DNA from: Candidatus Aminicenantota bacterium
Lineage (GTDB): Bacteria; Acidobacteriota; Aminicenantia; JAMOAD01
Assembly: GCA_027031485.1 (NCBI GenBank)
Contig: JALVQI010000059.1
Coordinates: 1 to 44,718 of the forward strand
Length of the DNA: 44,718 bases
Reading direction: 5' to 3'
Positions 34,777 through 42,670 of this stretch are shown here, piece after piece. A program made the position numbers and the translations under genes. The notes under the pieces are model-generated. The model saw only the letters and a list, made by a program, of their open reading frames with translations. It was not told where the DNA came from and did no database searches. Every line of letters begins with the position of its first letter. Within the stretch, counting starts at the first letter, position 1.

Positions 34777-37108
34777 TTATACACTCCTTCAAGCTAAAAA
34801 CCTCTCTGAAATCTTTAATATCCGGAGTTATATTCTCTTTTTTCTGATTTATCTTAAACTTTAAAAGTTTTAATTTGAGGAGAATTGGGCCTGATCTTAT
34901 TTCAACCTTTTTAGGGAATCCTTTTTCGTAAGAGTCGACTTTTATCTTATCGTTCTGCTGCTCGAATGAAGGGTCATATTTAATACCAAGATAGTAAAGA
35001 AGCTCTTTTTCGGAAGCTTTTAAACTTATAAGATTTTTTAATATTTCAGAAACAGAACCTATATAAAAAGTTTTATTTCTTTTATTTACAAGGATATAGT
35101 TATCTTCATCCTTTTTAAAAAATTCCGCAAATTCTGTCATTGGGAAATAATAAAGCTTAAAGATGAAGTCTCCGCTATCACTGTAATATACCTTTATTCT
35201 GAAAGGAGATACTTTTCCATTGCTGTAAACCTTTGCAGAATAGAGTCCCTGAAAAGAATTTATCTTTGGGACAGCTTTTTTTAATATCTTGAGTTTTCTT
35301 AAAACATACGCCTGATTTCTAACAAACTTATCATAGGGGCAGGATGTTTTGCTTATTGCGCTCTCATAAAGAGCTTTTGCTTTCCTGTAGTTCTCAATTT
35401 TAAAGTATAAATCTGCAAGATGAAGCTTAATTTCCACATCCTCAGCGAGAATTGAAAGAGCCTCTTTAAAATAGTGCTCAGCTTTTTTATAATCTTCTTT
35501 CCTATAATAATAGTATCCAACAGTATCCTGAATTCCAGCGGACTTGCTTTTCTCTAATCTCTCAATCAAATCTTTTATATTCTTAACTTTAAAATTATGA
35601 ATAAGTGCAAAATAGACATAATAGTTCAGGTATTTTAATCTTTCTAAATTCTCCTCTGCGGATTTTTTAAAATAATAAAAAGCTCTCTTAAATCTCCCCT
35701 TCCTCTCAAAATACCTGCCCCGAATGAAATAATAATATTGTTTATCAAAAAAGGAGGCAGGGTATGAATTAATAAATCTATTAATTTTTTCTATCCGATT
35801 ATATTCAAAAAAGGATTTTACTGTAAAATCCGCAAGAGTTTTATCATCGCCCACTACCCTTTTTATTTTATCAACATCCGAATTCAGAAATATAAGATAA
35901 ATTATTTTCTCCTTTTTTGAACTATCTTTTAAGAGATTAGTTATATTCTGATTGCCTGTCAAAAGAGCCGCTTTGAAAATCTTTAATTTAAGAGTTTCCG
36001 AAAGAATTTTAAAGTCCGGTATTTTTTTTAGCAAAATTTTGAGTTTATCTATGTCTTCTGATTCAAGATAGAATGATAGTCTGACATCAAATGAAAATAT
36101 CTTTAAGAATTCAGGGCTTATGAAGGAGGGAAGTTCTTCTCTGTTCAGATAGTAAAAGGCCGGTCTATAACACCTCAGAGCAAAATAATATCTTGAGAGT
36201 AAATAATTTGTGAATGAAAGATCCTCACCCTTTATTAAATTATTTTTAAGTAGAATTAACAATTCTTTGAAATCTTTGTTATAAAAGAGAGAAAACAGAT
36301 AAAATCTTTTTGCTGCTATGGAATTTTCAAAAAAATTTTTATCCTTTTTTATAAGTTCAATTATCCTTTTATAAGCTCCTATTCTAAATAATAATTTCAG
36401 AGACTTTTCTTTAATCTCCCTGTTCTTTAAATTAAAAAAGTTCTCCGCAAGAGCACTGTATTTTTCAGACTCCTTTAAGAGTTCCTTTTTTTTGAATGGG
36501 AGTATTTTATCCAGGATAAAGTTTGCAACCTTTTCCTTTATATCTGGATTTCCTATTTTTTTGAAGTTTTCCTCAAGCCAATTTAAATCCCGAACCACCA
36601 ATTTTAACTGAGCTATCTCATCAAAGATGGCTGTTATATTTTTGTTTATTGAAAATGCTTTTGAAAGATAATCAATTGATTCCTTATATAAACCTGAGTA
36701 CTTCAATGTTTCTCCATAAAAATAGTTCAACAAAAAATCTTCAGGATCTATTTTCAAATACAATGAAAGATACTTTTTCGCATTTTCAAGATCTTCTTCC
36801 TTATTCCCTTTCATGAATTTAAAAAAGTATGTTTTTCCTAAATCTTTTAATAATCGTGGGTTTTCATGGTTTATCTTTTCCGCTTTTTTAAAATATTCTA
36901 TTGCTTTGTCATAATCGGTTAATTCGAGTTCTCCCAATTTTAAATAGTAGAAAAAGTCTTTGTTTTTCTCTTTTAAAAGTATTATTTTTGCCTGCTCAGG
37001 TTTGCCTATATTCTCGAGAAATGTTGCCCACCCATAATTAAAATAAATGTCAATGTTTTTTAAAGGAGAGAGCAAAAAGAGAAAATTTAACCACAGCACT
37101 ATTTTCAT
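34763..37108 (-). CDS. TPR-rich envelope protein with C-terminal LolA/DUF4292-like domain
   Basis: A 781-residue protein. A short hydrophobic N-terminus (possible signal or anchor) is followed by tetratricopeptide repeats through about residue 620 (e.g. YDKAIEYFKKAEKINHENP, YKESIDYLSKAFSINKN, YKKAEHYFKEALSILAEDV). From about 645 a beta-rich domain (PFRIKVYYSDSGDFIFKLYY, GSVSEILKNLI) resembles the LolA/DUF4292 lipoprotein-carrier fold. It probably acts in outer-membrane assembly, but this is inferred from the fold only. The ATG has no Shine-Dalgarno; a TAAAAT lies six bases before it. Its end overlaps the ispE start by 14 bases. Confidence 0.65.
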   Translation of the reverse strand: MKIVLWLNFLFLLSPLKNIDIYFNYGWATFLENIGKPEQAKIILLKEKNKDFFYYLKLGELELTDYDKAIEYFKKAEKINHENPRLLKDLGKTYFFKFMKGNKEEDLENAKKYLSLYLKIDPEDFLLNYFYGETLKYSGLYKESIDYLSKAFSINKNITAIFDEIAQLKLVVRDLNWLEENFKKIGNPDIKEKVANFILDKILPFKKKELLKESEKYSALAENFFNLKNREIKEKSLKLLFRIGAYKRIIELIKKDKNFFENSIAAKRFYLFSLFYNKDFKELLILLKNNLIKGEDLSFTNYLLSRYYFALRCYRPAFYYLNREELPSFISPEFLKIFSFDVRLSFYLESEDIDKLKILLKKIPDFKILSETLKLKIFKAALLTGNQNITNLLKDSSKKEKIIYLIFLNSDVDKIKRVVGDDKTLADFTVKSFFEYNRIEKINRFINSYPASFFDKQYYYFIRGRYFERKGRFKRAFYYFKKSAEENLERLKYLNYYVYFALIHNFKVKNIKDLIERLEKSKSAGIQDTVGYYYYRKEDYKKAEHYFKEALSILAEDVEIKLHLADLYFKIENYRKAKALYESAISKTSCPYDKFVRNQAYVLRKLKILKKAVPKINSFQGLYSAKVYSNGKVSPFRIKVYYSDSGDFIFKLYYFPMTEFAEFFKKDEDNYILVNKRNKTFYIGSVSEILKNLISLKASEKELLYYLGIKYDPSFEQQNDKIKVDSYEKGFPKKVEIRSGPILLKLKLLKFKINQKKENITPDIKDFREVFSLKECINGKD

Positions 37109-37114
37109 ATAGGA

Positions 37115-37143
37115 ATTTTATCATAAATAGAGCTTATATTCAG
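37115..37143 (-). promoter_or_regulatory. Candidate promoter placing the TPR gene start at +1
   Basis: On the minus strand CTGAAT (37138-37143), a 17-base spacer and TAAAAT (37115-37120), with the ATG six bases after the -10. The -35 is weak. Confidence 0.4.
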
Positions 37144-37317
37144 CCTTATAGATTAAATCTTTTACAATTGCTTGCACTCTTACTATAGATTTAAAGATTT
37201 TTTCTCTTCCATCTTTTTTAATTTTTAATCCTGTTTTATTTTTACCAAAAACAATTTGCTGTTTTTGAAAAATTTCATAGATTGTCCTTTTTAGCAATTC
37301 AAGGACTTCTGGTGATA

Positions 37318-37346
37318 TTGACTTTAATAGGTATAAATTATAAAAT
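37318..37346 (+). promoter_or_regulatory. Promoter placing the DUF6677-like gene start at +1
   Basis: TTGACT (37318-37323), a 17-base spacer and TAAAAT (37341-37346). The ATG at 37352 is five bases after the -10, so the transcript would be leaderless. Confidence 0.6.
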
Positions 37347-37351
37347 TCCCT

Positions 37352-37720
37352 ATGAAATTAAAACCCTATTTAATATTCTTAGCTGGATGGCTTGTTCCGG
37401 GTTTAGGACATCTTTTAATGAAAAGATATAAAAGGGCAATAATTTTCTTTTTGTCTATTATGTCAATGTTCATTGTAGGGCTTTTAATTCACGGAAGATT
37501 CTTTGAGGATACAGGAGGAAATCCTCTTGCTCTGTTAGCATACTTTGGGGATCTTGGGAATGGAATCCTATTCATTATGGCTAAAAAATTTTCACTATTA
37601 AACGTAGATTTTTCGGCTTCAACATTTGAATATGGGACTGCCTATCTTGCCACCTCAGGTTTTTTAAATTTTATGGTAGCAATAAATGCCTATGATATAG
37701 CTAAAGGGAAGAAAAAATGA
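37352..37720 (+). CDS. Small membrane protein, DUF6677-like
   Basis: A 122-residue protein with three to four hydrophobic helices, opening with LAGWLVPGLGHLLMKRYKRAI, given here as the region 10-30. This pattern matches the DUF6677 family seen in acidobacterial genomes. Function unknown. No Shine-Dalgarno is present and the start coincides with the predicted transcription start. Its stop overlaps the start of the next gene (ATGA). Confidence 0.7.
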   Translation: MKLKPYLIFLAGWLVPGLGHLLMKRYKRAIIFFLSIMSMFIVGLLIHGRFFEDTGGNPLALLAYFGDLGNGILFIMAKKFSLLNVDFSASTFEYGTAYLATSGFLNFMVAINAYDIAKGKKK

Positions 37721-37893
37721 TATTTAAAAGCCATCTGTTTTCCATGATTTTTTTTGCTCTGATAGTTTCTATTGTTTTTTCTTTTATAAAGGAAGAAACT
37801 TCTAAGAGAAGAATAAGATACGGAATAATCCTCTTTATTTCTCTTGTTGTGGGAGCGATTCTTTTTGGCTGGTTTATGTATATTGTCAGATGA
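37717..37893 (+). CDS. Small two-helix membrane protein (58 residues)
   Basis: A 58-residue frame with two hydrophobic helices (about 6-23 and 36-57) separated by a charged KEETSKRRIR loop. Not related to a family I recognise. The ATG overlaps the stop of the upstream gene and the TGA overlaps the ATG of the next, both by four bases, which strongly favours a real coupled gene. It may be a small envelope accessory protein. Confidence 0.65.
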   Translation: MIFKSHLFSMIFFALIVSIVFSFIKEETSKRRIRYGIILFISLVVGAILFGWFMYIVR

Positions 37894-38252
37894 AGTATCT
37901 GACACTTTCATTAATTATAGTTTATCTGATAATAATCTTTTATTTTTCTTCAATTCCTGTCCCGGAGCCTTTACGGAACAAACCTGACATTCTATTGCAT
38001 TTTATTGAGTATGGAGGACTGGGTTTTCTCTTTTTTCTACACTATTCGGAGCTATTTAAGAAAAAGATTAATGGCTATACGATGATATTTATAATTATTT
38101 TTATTCTTCTGTATTCCATATCGGACGAATACCACCAGAGCTTTGTGCCCGGAAGATTTTCAGATATAAAGGATGTAATAGTGGATTTTATAGGAGGATG
38201 TTTTACTCTTTTCCTTTCTTCCTATATACGGACAGTGTTAAACAAAATTTAG
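37890..38252 (+). CDS. VanZ-like family membrane protein
   Basis: A 120-residue protein with four hydrophobic helices and the VanZ-like hallmarks: DILLHFIEYGGLG, then SDEYHQSFVPGRFSDIKDV and a small-residue helix. Role unknown; VanZ-like proteins are associated with teicoplanin resistance and phosphate-head-group membrane chemistry in other bacteria. The start overlaps the stop of the 58-residue gene. Confidence 0.85.
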   Translation: MKYLTLSLIIVYLIIIFYFSSIPVPEPLRNKPDILLHFIEYGGLGFLFFLHYSELFKKKINGYTMIFIIIFILLYSISDEYHQSFVPGRFSDIKDVIVDFIGGCFTLFLSSYIRTVLNKI

Positions 38253-38352
38253 CTTTTTCAGTAAAAAAAGTCAGCTCGAGGAAAGTTATTCTACTATGCT
38301 CAGAATCAAACTTATTTTGATTATGCGATTTTTAGGAAAAACCGATAAAATA

Positions 38353-38381
38353 TTGAAAATAAGACTTATGAATGATATTAT
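38353..38381 (+). promoter_or_regulatory. Promoter of the YfgM-like gene
   Basis: TTGAAA (38353-38358), a 17-base spacer and TATTAT (38376-38381). The ATG at 38410 follows AAGGAG. Confidence 0.65.
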
Positions 38382-38409
38382 AAAGAACTTTCATAGATAA
38401 GGAGTAAAG

Positions 38410-39057
38410 ATGAAGAGCAAAGAAAGACATGAAATCAAAGAGAATGAACTTGCCGAAATATTTAAGAAGTTAACACTTTTTCTTGAAGAGCATAAAAGAG
38501 AAGCAATGTATGCGGGGATTGCAATTTTGGCCATCTTGATTGTTTACCTTGGAGCATGGGCTTACAATTCGCTTAAACTTAGTTCTCAGAACAAGACTTT
38601 CAATAAAGAATTAACACTTTTAAATTCCGGGAAAAAAGATAAGGATATTATTTTAAAATTAGCGAAGAAGGGAGGGGTAGCAACTTACGGGGTCTTTGCA
38701 TTGTCAGAAGAATACCTTCAAAAAGGAGAATATGATAAAGTTCTGGAATTTTTGAAGCAGGTGAAAAAGAGCTCCGGGGATATAAATTATCTCAAAGCGG
38801 AAGCAATAAAATTTCAAATAATGTATTCAAAAGGGGAATACGATAAAATAATAAACCTTTACAGAGCAAAGATTAAAGCATTGTTAAAAGAAAACAAGGA
38901 GTTTCCTGCCGATTTGATTATGTACTATGTGGCAAATGCTTATGAATTAAAAGGAGATAATGATTCAGCTCTGAAAATATGGACTGAAATCAAAGAAAAA
39001 TTTCCCTATTCCTCCTATGGGATTAAAGCAAGAAGTAAATTAATCAGTCTTCAATAA
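38410..39057 (+). CDS. Membrane-anchored TPR protein, YfgM-like
   Basis: A 215-residue protein with one membrane helix (about 37-55) near the N-terminus and TPR-like helices behind it. The order (cytoplasmic start, helix, outer TPR domain) is that of YfgM/BamD-like partners of the secretion machinery, which help periplasmic folding. The final helix ends with FPYSSYGIKARSKL, the TPR cap typical of BamD and YbgF-like repeats. Stands alone, ends 12 bases before the convergent mobB-like gene. Confidence 0.7.
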   Translation: MKSKERHEIKENELAEIFKKLTLFLEEHKREAMYAGIAILAILIVYLGAWAYNSLKLSSQNKTFNKELTLLNSGKKDKDIILKLAKKGGVATYGVFALSEEYLQKGEYDKVLEFLKQVKKSSGDINYLKAEAIKFQIMYSKGEYDKIINLYRAKIKALLKENKEFPADLIMYYVANAYELKGDNDSALKIWTEIKEKFPYSSYGIKARSKLISLQ

Positions 39058-39069
39058 AATAATAACAGA

Positions 39070-39807
39070 TTATTCAAGCTCAAATTTTATTTCCACAGGT
39101 CCCTTTCCTATTCCCTTTAGAGTGTTGAGATAGGCTGAGATTATGTTTTTAAGAGCATCTCCTGTAAATTTGTTTAACACCACCTCTTCATTGTTTATGG
39201 TTATGGAGATTGGCTCTTTATCTTTAATATAAGAACATTTGTAAATATCAACCTTTTTATTTATCAATTTGAGACCAAATTCATAACAGGTTCTCTCATT
39301 GCATTTCCCACAGTTGATATTCGGAAGAAGAAAACCTCTTTCAACTATATTTTCAGCCACCTCATTAATATCATCAGGAGTCCATATTTTAACTTTACTG
39401 TTTTTTACAGGTTTCAAGGAAAAGTATCCTATTTCAAGACCATCCGATAATTTTTCAATATCCTCGATTTCATTTATACAAATTATTTTGGGTAAATTCT
39501 TTACACTTTTGAATCCTTCCACGATCAATATATCCGTATCAAGAGTTCTTACAATATCATTATAAGGGGTTTTATCTTTTTTCAGATTGAGTTCCGCATC
39601 TTTAAACAAACCAATGAGATTATCACTGAATTCAAAAAGCTTTTCACTGTCTTTTGATTCATCAAGCTTTATGGGACTTGAACTATGTTTTATAACTGTT
39701 ATTTTATAATTACCGATAGTTTTCAGTCTTTCCGTCAGTTTTCTTATAAGTGTTGTTTTCCCGCTATTTTTAAAACCAACAATTCCTATGCCTTTGATTT
39801 TTCTCAT
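39070..39807 (-). CDS. mobB: MobB-like GTP-binding protein with C-terminal cysteine cluster
   Basis: A 245-residue protein. A P-loop (GFKNSGKTTLI, 11-21), VIKHSSSP and DILIVEGFKS match MobB, which helps guanine-dinucleotide attachment to molybdopterin. The C-terminal part carries a cluster, CGKCNERTCYEFG plus a later Cys (KCSYI), which looks like an iron-sulfur site of the kind found in archaeal-type relatives. No other molybdenum cofactor gene is in the window. Its Shine-Dalgarno (GGAGG, six bases before the ATG) lies in a hairpin. Confidence 0.8.
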   Translation of the reverse strand: MRKIKGIGIVGFKNSGKTTLIRKLTERLKTIGNYKITVIKHSSSPIKLDESKDSEKLFEFSDNLIGLFKDAELNLKKDKTPYNDIVRTLDTDILIVEGFKSVKNLPKIICINEIEDIEKLSDGLEIGYFSLKPVKNSKVKIWTPDDINEVAENIVERGFLLPNINCGKCNERTCYEFGLKLINKKVDIYKCSYIKDKEPISITINNEEVVLNKFTGDALKNIISAYLNTLKGIGKGPVEIKFELE

Positions 39808-39813
39808 CTCATA

Positions 39814-39828
39814 CCTCCGTTCGGGAGG
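39814..39828 (-). promoter_or_regulatory. Hairpin over the Shine-Dalgarno of the mobB-like gene
   Basis: In the transcript CCTCC pairs with GGAGG across the loop CGAAC. The GGAGG arm is the ribosome-binding site six bases before the ATG. A TATAAT (39831-39836) just upstream means the transcript would begin near the first arm. Confidence 0.4.
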
Positions 39829-39830
39829 AA

Positions 39831-39859
39831 ATTATAATACAAAAGAAGCTTTTTTTGAA
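39831..39859 (-). promoter_or_regulatory. Candidate promoter of the mobB-like gene
   Basis: On the minus strand TTCAAA (39854-39859), a 17-base spacer and TATAAT (39831-39836). Confidence 0.5.
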
Positions 39860-39931
39860 TATAGCCCTTTGCGTCAAAAATAACCGTAAAGGTTGGTTAG
39901 AGAAAAAAAGAACACAAAAAATTTGTAAATA

Positions 39932-39960
39932 TTGATTAATAGATATTCTAATGTTATATT
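39932..39960 (+). promoter_or_regulatory. Promoter of the POT/MFS-like transporter
   Basis: TTGATT (39932-39937), a 17-base spacer and TATATT (39955-39960). The transcript would carry a leader of about 95 bases with an AAAAAAAGGACGGTCTTTTTTT hairpin-like segment near its start (about 39969-39990). Confidence 0.6.
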
Positions 39961-40061
39961 TTCCTATGAAAAAAAGGACGGTCTTTTTTTTGTTATTTTT
40001 AAAGAAGAATAACTCTTTCTTTTTAAATCTTTTTAAACCAAACTATTAAAAGGAGATATTT

Positions 40062-41450
40062 ATGGAAGAAGAAAAATTCACATTTAAGAAAATGTTCAAA
40101 GAATTAACTCAGCCGTTTGTGGATCTGTTTCACACCTCAAGGGCTCTTTTCGGAGTGAATCTATCCTATGTTTTAGAAGGATTGACATATTTCGGGGTGT
40201 TGAGCCTTCTTGCAATTTTTTATAATGATTATATAAAGCTCACAGATGTTCAGGCTGGCCCTATGGTTGGTTTTCTTACGGGAGGAATAACCCTTGCGAT
40301 GCTAATTTTAGGGGCAACCGTTGACTGGATAGGTGTTAGAAAATCTCTGTTGGCAGCCATCTCCTTTATGCTCATAGGTAGAATTTTTCTAACACTTTCA
40401 CCGAAATTGGGCTCGCCCGGACTATGGCATTCAGCCCACTGGATATCCCTTGGAGGACTTTTGGGAATAATCATAGGATACGGGATATATCAGCCTGCCG
40501 CCTATGCAGCTGTAAAAAAGTTTACCACTCCCAAAACTGCTGCAATGGGTTATGCAATGCTCTACGCCCTTATGAATTTGGGTGGTTTTTTACCGGGTAT
40601 TATTTCCCCTCCCATAAGAAGGGCATATGGGATATTAGGTGTTTACTGGGTCTATGTTGGAATAACAGCAGTGGAACTTATAGCTGTCTGGTTTATTATT
40701 ACAAAAAAAGCCGAGAAAGAGGCTGAAGAGGAGGCGATGGCTGAGAAAGAGCAGGAAAAAGAGGAAAAGGATGAGATGGCTGATATGAGCTTTAAAGAGA
40801 AGCTTGTTTACTATGTTAAGCATTTTCCTTTAAAGGATATGAGATTCTTATTTTTTATTTTCATCCTTATTCCTGTTCAAACCCTTTTTGCCCACAATTG
40901 GCTGACCTTACCCCAATATACAAGCAGAGCCTTTTCAGGCTTTGTTCAAAAGAATTTTGAATTTTTTGTAAACCTGAACCCTATTTTAATCTTTATTTTA
41001 ACACCTCTTGTAGCAGCTATTACAGTTAAAAAGAATACATACAATATGATGATTGCCGGAACCTTTGTAATGGCTATACCAACATTTATTCTTGCTCTGG
41101 GCCCAAACCTTTATACACTTATGAGCTATCTTATTTTAATGACTATAGGTGAAGCCATGTGGCAGCCGAGATTTTTGCAGTGGGTTGCGGAGATTGCTCC
41201 AAAAAACATGACGGGGATTTATATGGGGATCGGACAATTTCCATGGTTCTTGACAAAAATTATAACAAGCCTCTATTCCGGGTGGTTTCTTGAACATTAT
41301 TGTCCTGCAAACACACCGATAAATCAGCTTCATACTGAGAAGATGTGGTTTATTTATGGGCTTATAGCAATAATATCTCCAATCTCACTCTTTCTTGCAA
41401 GAAAATGGATGCAGAAGGGATTTAAGACCAAATATCAGGAAAATCTGTAA
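40062..41450 (+). CDS. MFS/POT-like transporter, probable peptide or sugar permease
   Basis: A 462-residue protein with 12 or more hydrophobic helices. Motif-A-like ATVDWIGVRKSLL lies after helix 2, and a charged Glu/Lys-rich cytoplasmic loop (about 220-250) separates the two halves. The opening SYVLEGLTYFGVLSLLAIF recalls the peptide-proton symporter (POT/PTR2) branch. AAGGAG precedes the ATG. Its end overlaps the convergent TauE gene by 16 bases. Substrate not assigned. Confidence 0.75.
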   Translation: MEEEKFTFKKMFKELTQPFVDLFHTSRALFGVNLSYVLEGLTYFGVLSLLAIFYNDYIKLTDVQAGPMVGFLTGGITLAMLILGATVDWIGVRKSLLAAISFMLIGRIFLTLSPKLGSPGLWHSAHWISLGGLLGIIIGYGIYQPAAYAAVKKFTTPKTAAMGYAMLYALMNLGGFLPGIISPPIRRAYGILGVYWVYVGITAVELIAVWFIITKKAEKEAEEEAMAEKEQEKEEKDEMADMSFKEKLVYYVKHFPLKDMRFLFFIFILIPVQTLFAHNWLTLPQYTSRAFSGFVQKNFEFFVNLNPILIFILTPLVAAITVKKNTYNMMIAGTFVMAIPTFILALGPNLYTLMSYLILMTIGEAMWQPRFLQWVAEIAPKNMTGIYMGIGQFPWFLTKIITSLYSGWFLEHYCPANTPINQLHTEKMWFIYGLIAIISPISLFLARKWMQKGFKTKYQENL

Positions 41451-42247
41451 AAATATATTCTGATTGCTGTTATTATAGCTACAATGATTAAAAAATATCC
41501 GTAGAGTTTTTTTAGCTTTTTTGTTTTTAGATGGGTTGAAATTCGGCTTCCTATCTGAGCTCCCATAAATACAGGGATTGAAATTAGAATTATAAATTGC
41601 CAGTTCACATGGCCGACAGATGCATGCCCTACAAAGCCCGCTGCAGCTGTAAGGCCTACCATAAAGGCACTGGAGCCCACGGCAACTGACATCGGAACAC
41701 CGAAAATAAACAGCATTATGGGAATTTTAAGCACACCTCCGCTTATCCCCACCATACTTATCAGTGTTCCGACAATAAACATTATAGGGAAAACACATCT
41801 TAAATCAAGATAAAGTATCTTTCCTTCCCATTCCCTTTTCCAAAGGAATTTTGATTTTGAGCTATTTTCAGGATAAGAACATGAAAAAATATTTCTTTTT
41901 ATCGGATGGATTAAGAGATAAGCGGCTATTATTATAAGGGTTAACAGTATGAAAGTAAGAAATTCGGAAGAAAAATAGTGAGAGAGGATTCCTCCCAAAA
42001 AAGCACCCAAAGTTGTGGGTATTTCAAGCATAAGTGCAAGGGGCATATCCACTCTGTGCTCTTTTCTGAAAACAATAGTGGCGGAGATAGAAGTGATTAT
42101 TATTAAAAAGAGTGATATTGAAGCAGCCTCTTTAAATGGAATCCCCACCAGGATTTGAAAGGGGGTATAAAGCACACCTCCACCTATCCCGAAAAGAGAA
42201 GCAATCAAAGAAGCCAAAAAGAGTATAATCCCAAGAAGAGTATTCAT
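41435..42247 (-). CDS. TauE/SafE family sulfite (sulfonate) exporter-like protein
   Basis: A 270-residue protein with about eight helices and the TauE repeats GIGGGVLYTPFQILVGI near the start and GISGGVLKIPIMLFIFGVPM in the second half. The family exports sulfite or organosulfonate compounds. The ATG overlaps the TGA of the 26-residue ORF upstream and has no clear Shine-Dalgarno of its own, so it is probably translated by coupling. Confidence 0.88.
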   Translation of the reverse strand: MNTLLGIILFLASLIASLFGIGGGVLYTPFQILVGIPFKEAASISLFLIIITSISATIVFRKEHRVDMPLALMLEIPTTLGAFLGGILSHYFSSEFLTFILLTLIIIAAYLLIHPIKRNIFSCSYPENSSKSKFLWKREWEGKILYLDLRCVFPIMFIVGTLISMVGISGGVLKIPIMLFIFGVPMSVAVGSSAFMVGLTAAAGFVGHASVGHVNWQFIILISIPVFMGAQIGSRISTHLKTKKLKKLYGYFLIIVAIITAIRIYFYRFS

Positions 42248-42324
42248 AATGGTTTTCCGCTTTTCTTAATATCCCAAGCCTGCCGGACAAACAAAAAAAT
42301 AGCTGATTCTGAAATTACCTTCAT
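42244..42324 (-). CDS. 26-residue ORF upstream of the TauE/SafE gene
   Basis: A frame of 26 residues whose TGA overlaps the TauE ATG (ATGA). TATAAT (42331-42336) lies six bases before its ATG, so the transcript would start on or next to the start codon. It has no Shine-Dalgarno at the usual distance. The peptide is not recognised. It may be a leader needed for coupled translation. Confidence 0.45.
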   Translation of the reverse strand: MKVISESAIFLFVRQAWDIKKSGKPL

Positions 42325-42330
42325 ACCTTT

Positions 42331-42336
42331 ATTATA
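42331..42336 (-). promoter_or_regulatory. -10 box (TATAAT) for the TauE/SafE unit
   Basis: A perfect TATAAT on the minus strand. The -35 region (TTTAAA or TTTTAA, 16-17 bases upstream) is weak. Confidence 0.45.
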
Positions 42337-42373
42337 AATCCATTGTCTATTTTTTAAAATTAAAATAATAATT

Positions 42374-42457
42374 TGGCATTGAGCATTGGGCTATGAGCAC
42401 TGAGCAAAACATTAATATAGCTTTTAGCATTGAGCATTGAGCTTTGAGCTTTGAGCA
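42374..42457. repeat. Heptamer tandem repeats, unit GAGCATT-like
   Basis: Two runs of imperfect 7-base units (GAGC plus ATT, TTT, TAT or ACT) at 42374-42405 and 42425-42457, separated by unrelated bases. Like the short tandem repeats known from some other bacterial genomes. An inverted copy is at 42670-42694. Confidence 0.75.
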
Positions 42458-42557
42458 GGCTACGAAGGAAAGTTTCATATTGCTTGTAATTAATAGTTTT
42501 CTTGTTTTATTATGATATGTTTTAATTTAAAAAAACAGCAAACCGCGATAAATATTT

Positions 42558-42585
42558 GTAGGGGCAATTCATTAATTGCCCCTAC
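42558..42585. repeat. GTAGGGGC-type palindromic repeat (copy 1)
   Basis: A perfect 12-base stem (GTAGGGGCAATT / AATTGCCCCTAC) around CATT. Related copies lie at 44494 and 44597. The type is widespread as a dispersed intergenic hairpin. Confidence 0.8.
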
Positions 42586-42635
42586 AGTTAATTAATACAA
42601 TAAGAAACAACAATAAACAAAACGCTAACAACTCC

Positions 42636-42670
42636 GATTCACTATTCACCATTCACAATTCACGATTCAG
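42636..42670. repeat. Heptamer tandem repeat, unit NATTCAC
   Basis: Five successive 7-base units: GATTCAC, TATTCAC, CATTCAC, AATTCAC, GATTCAG. Confidence 0.8.

Noticed and set aside
38296-38400. A 34-codon ORF between the VanZ-like and YfgM-like genes.
   Set aside because: It has no good Shine-Dalgarno and covers the strong promoter at 38353-38381; no family or coupling supports it.
39966-40049. A 27-codon Phe/Leu/Asn-rich ORF before the POT/MFS-like gene as a possible leader peptide.
   Set aside because: No ribosome-binding site, and the run of Lys, Phe and Leu codons is expected from the A- and T-rich sequence by chance. The start would fall on the transcript start, so it cannot be fully excluded.
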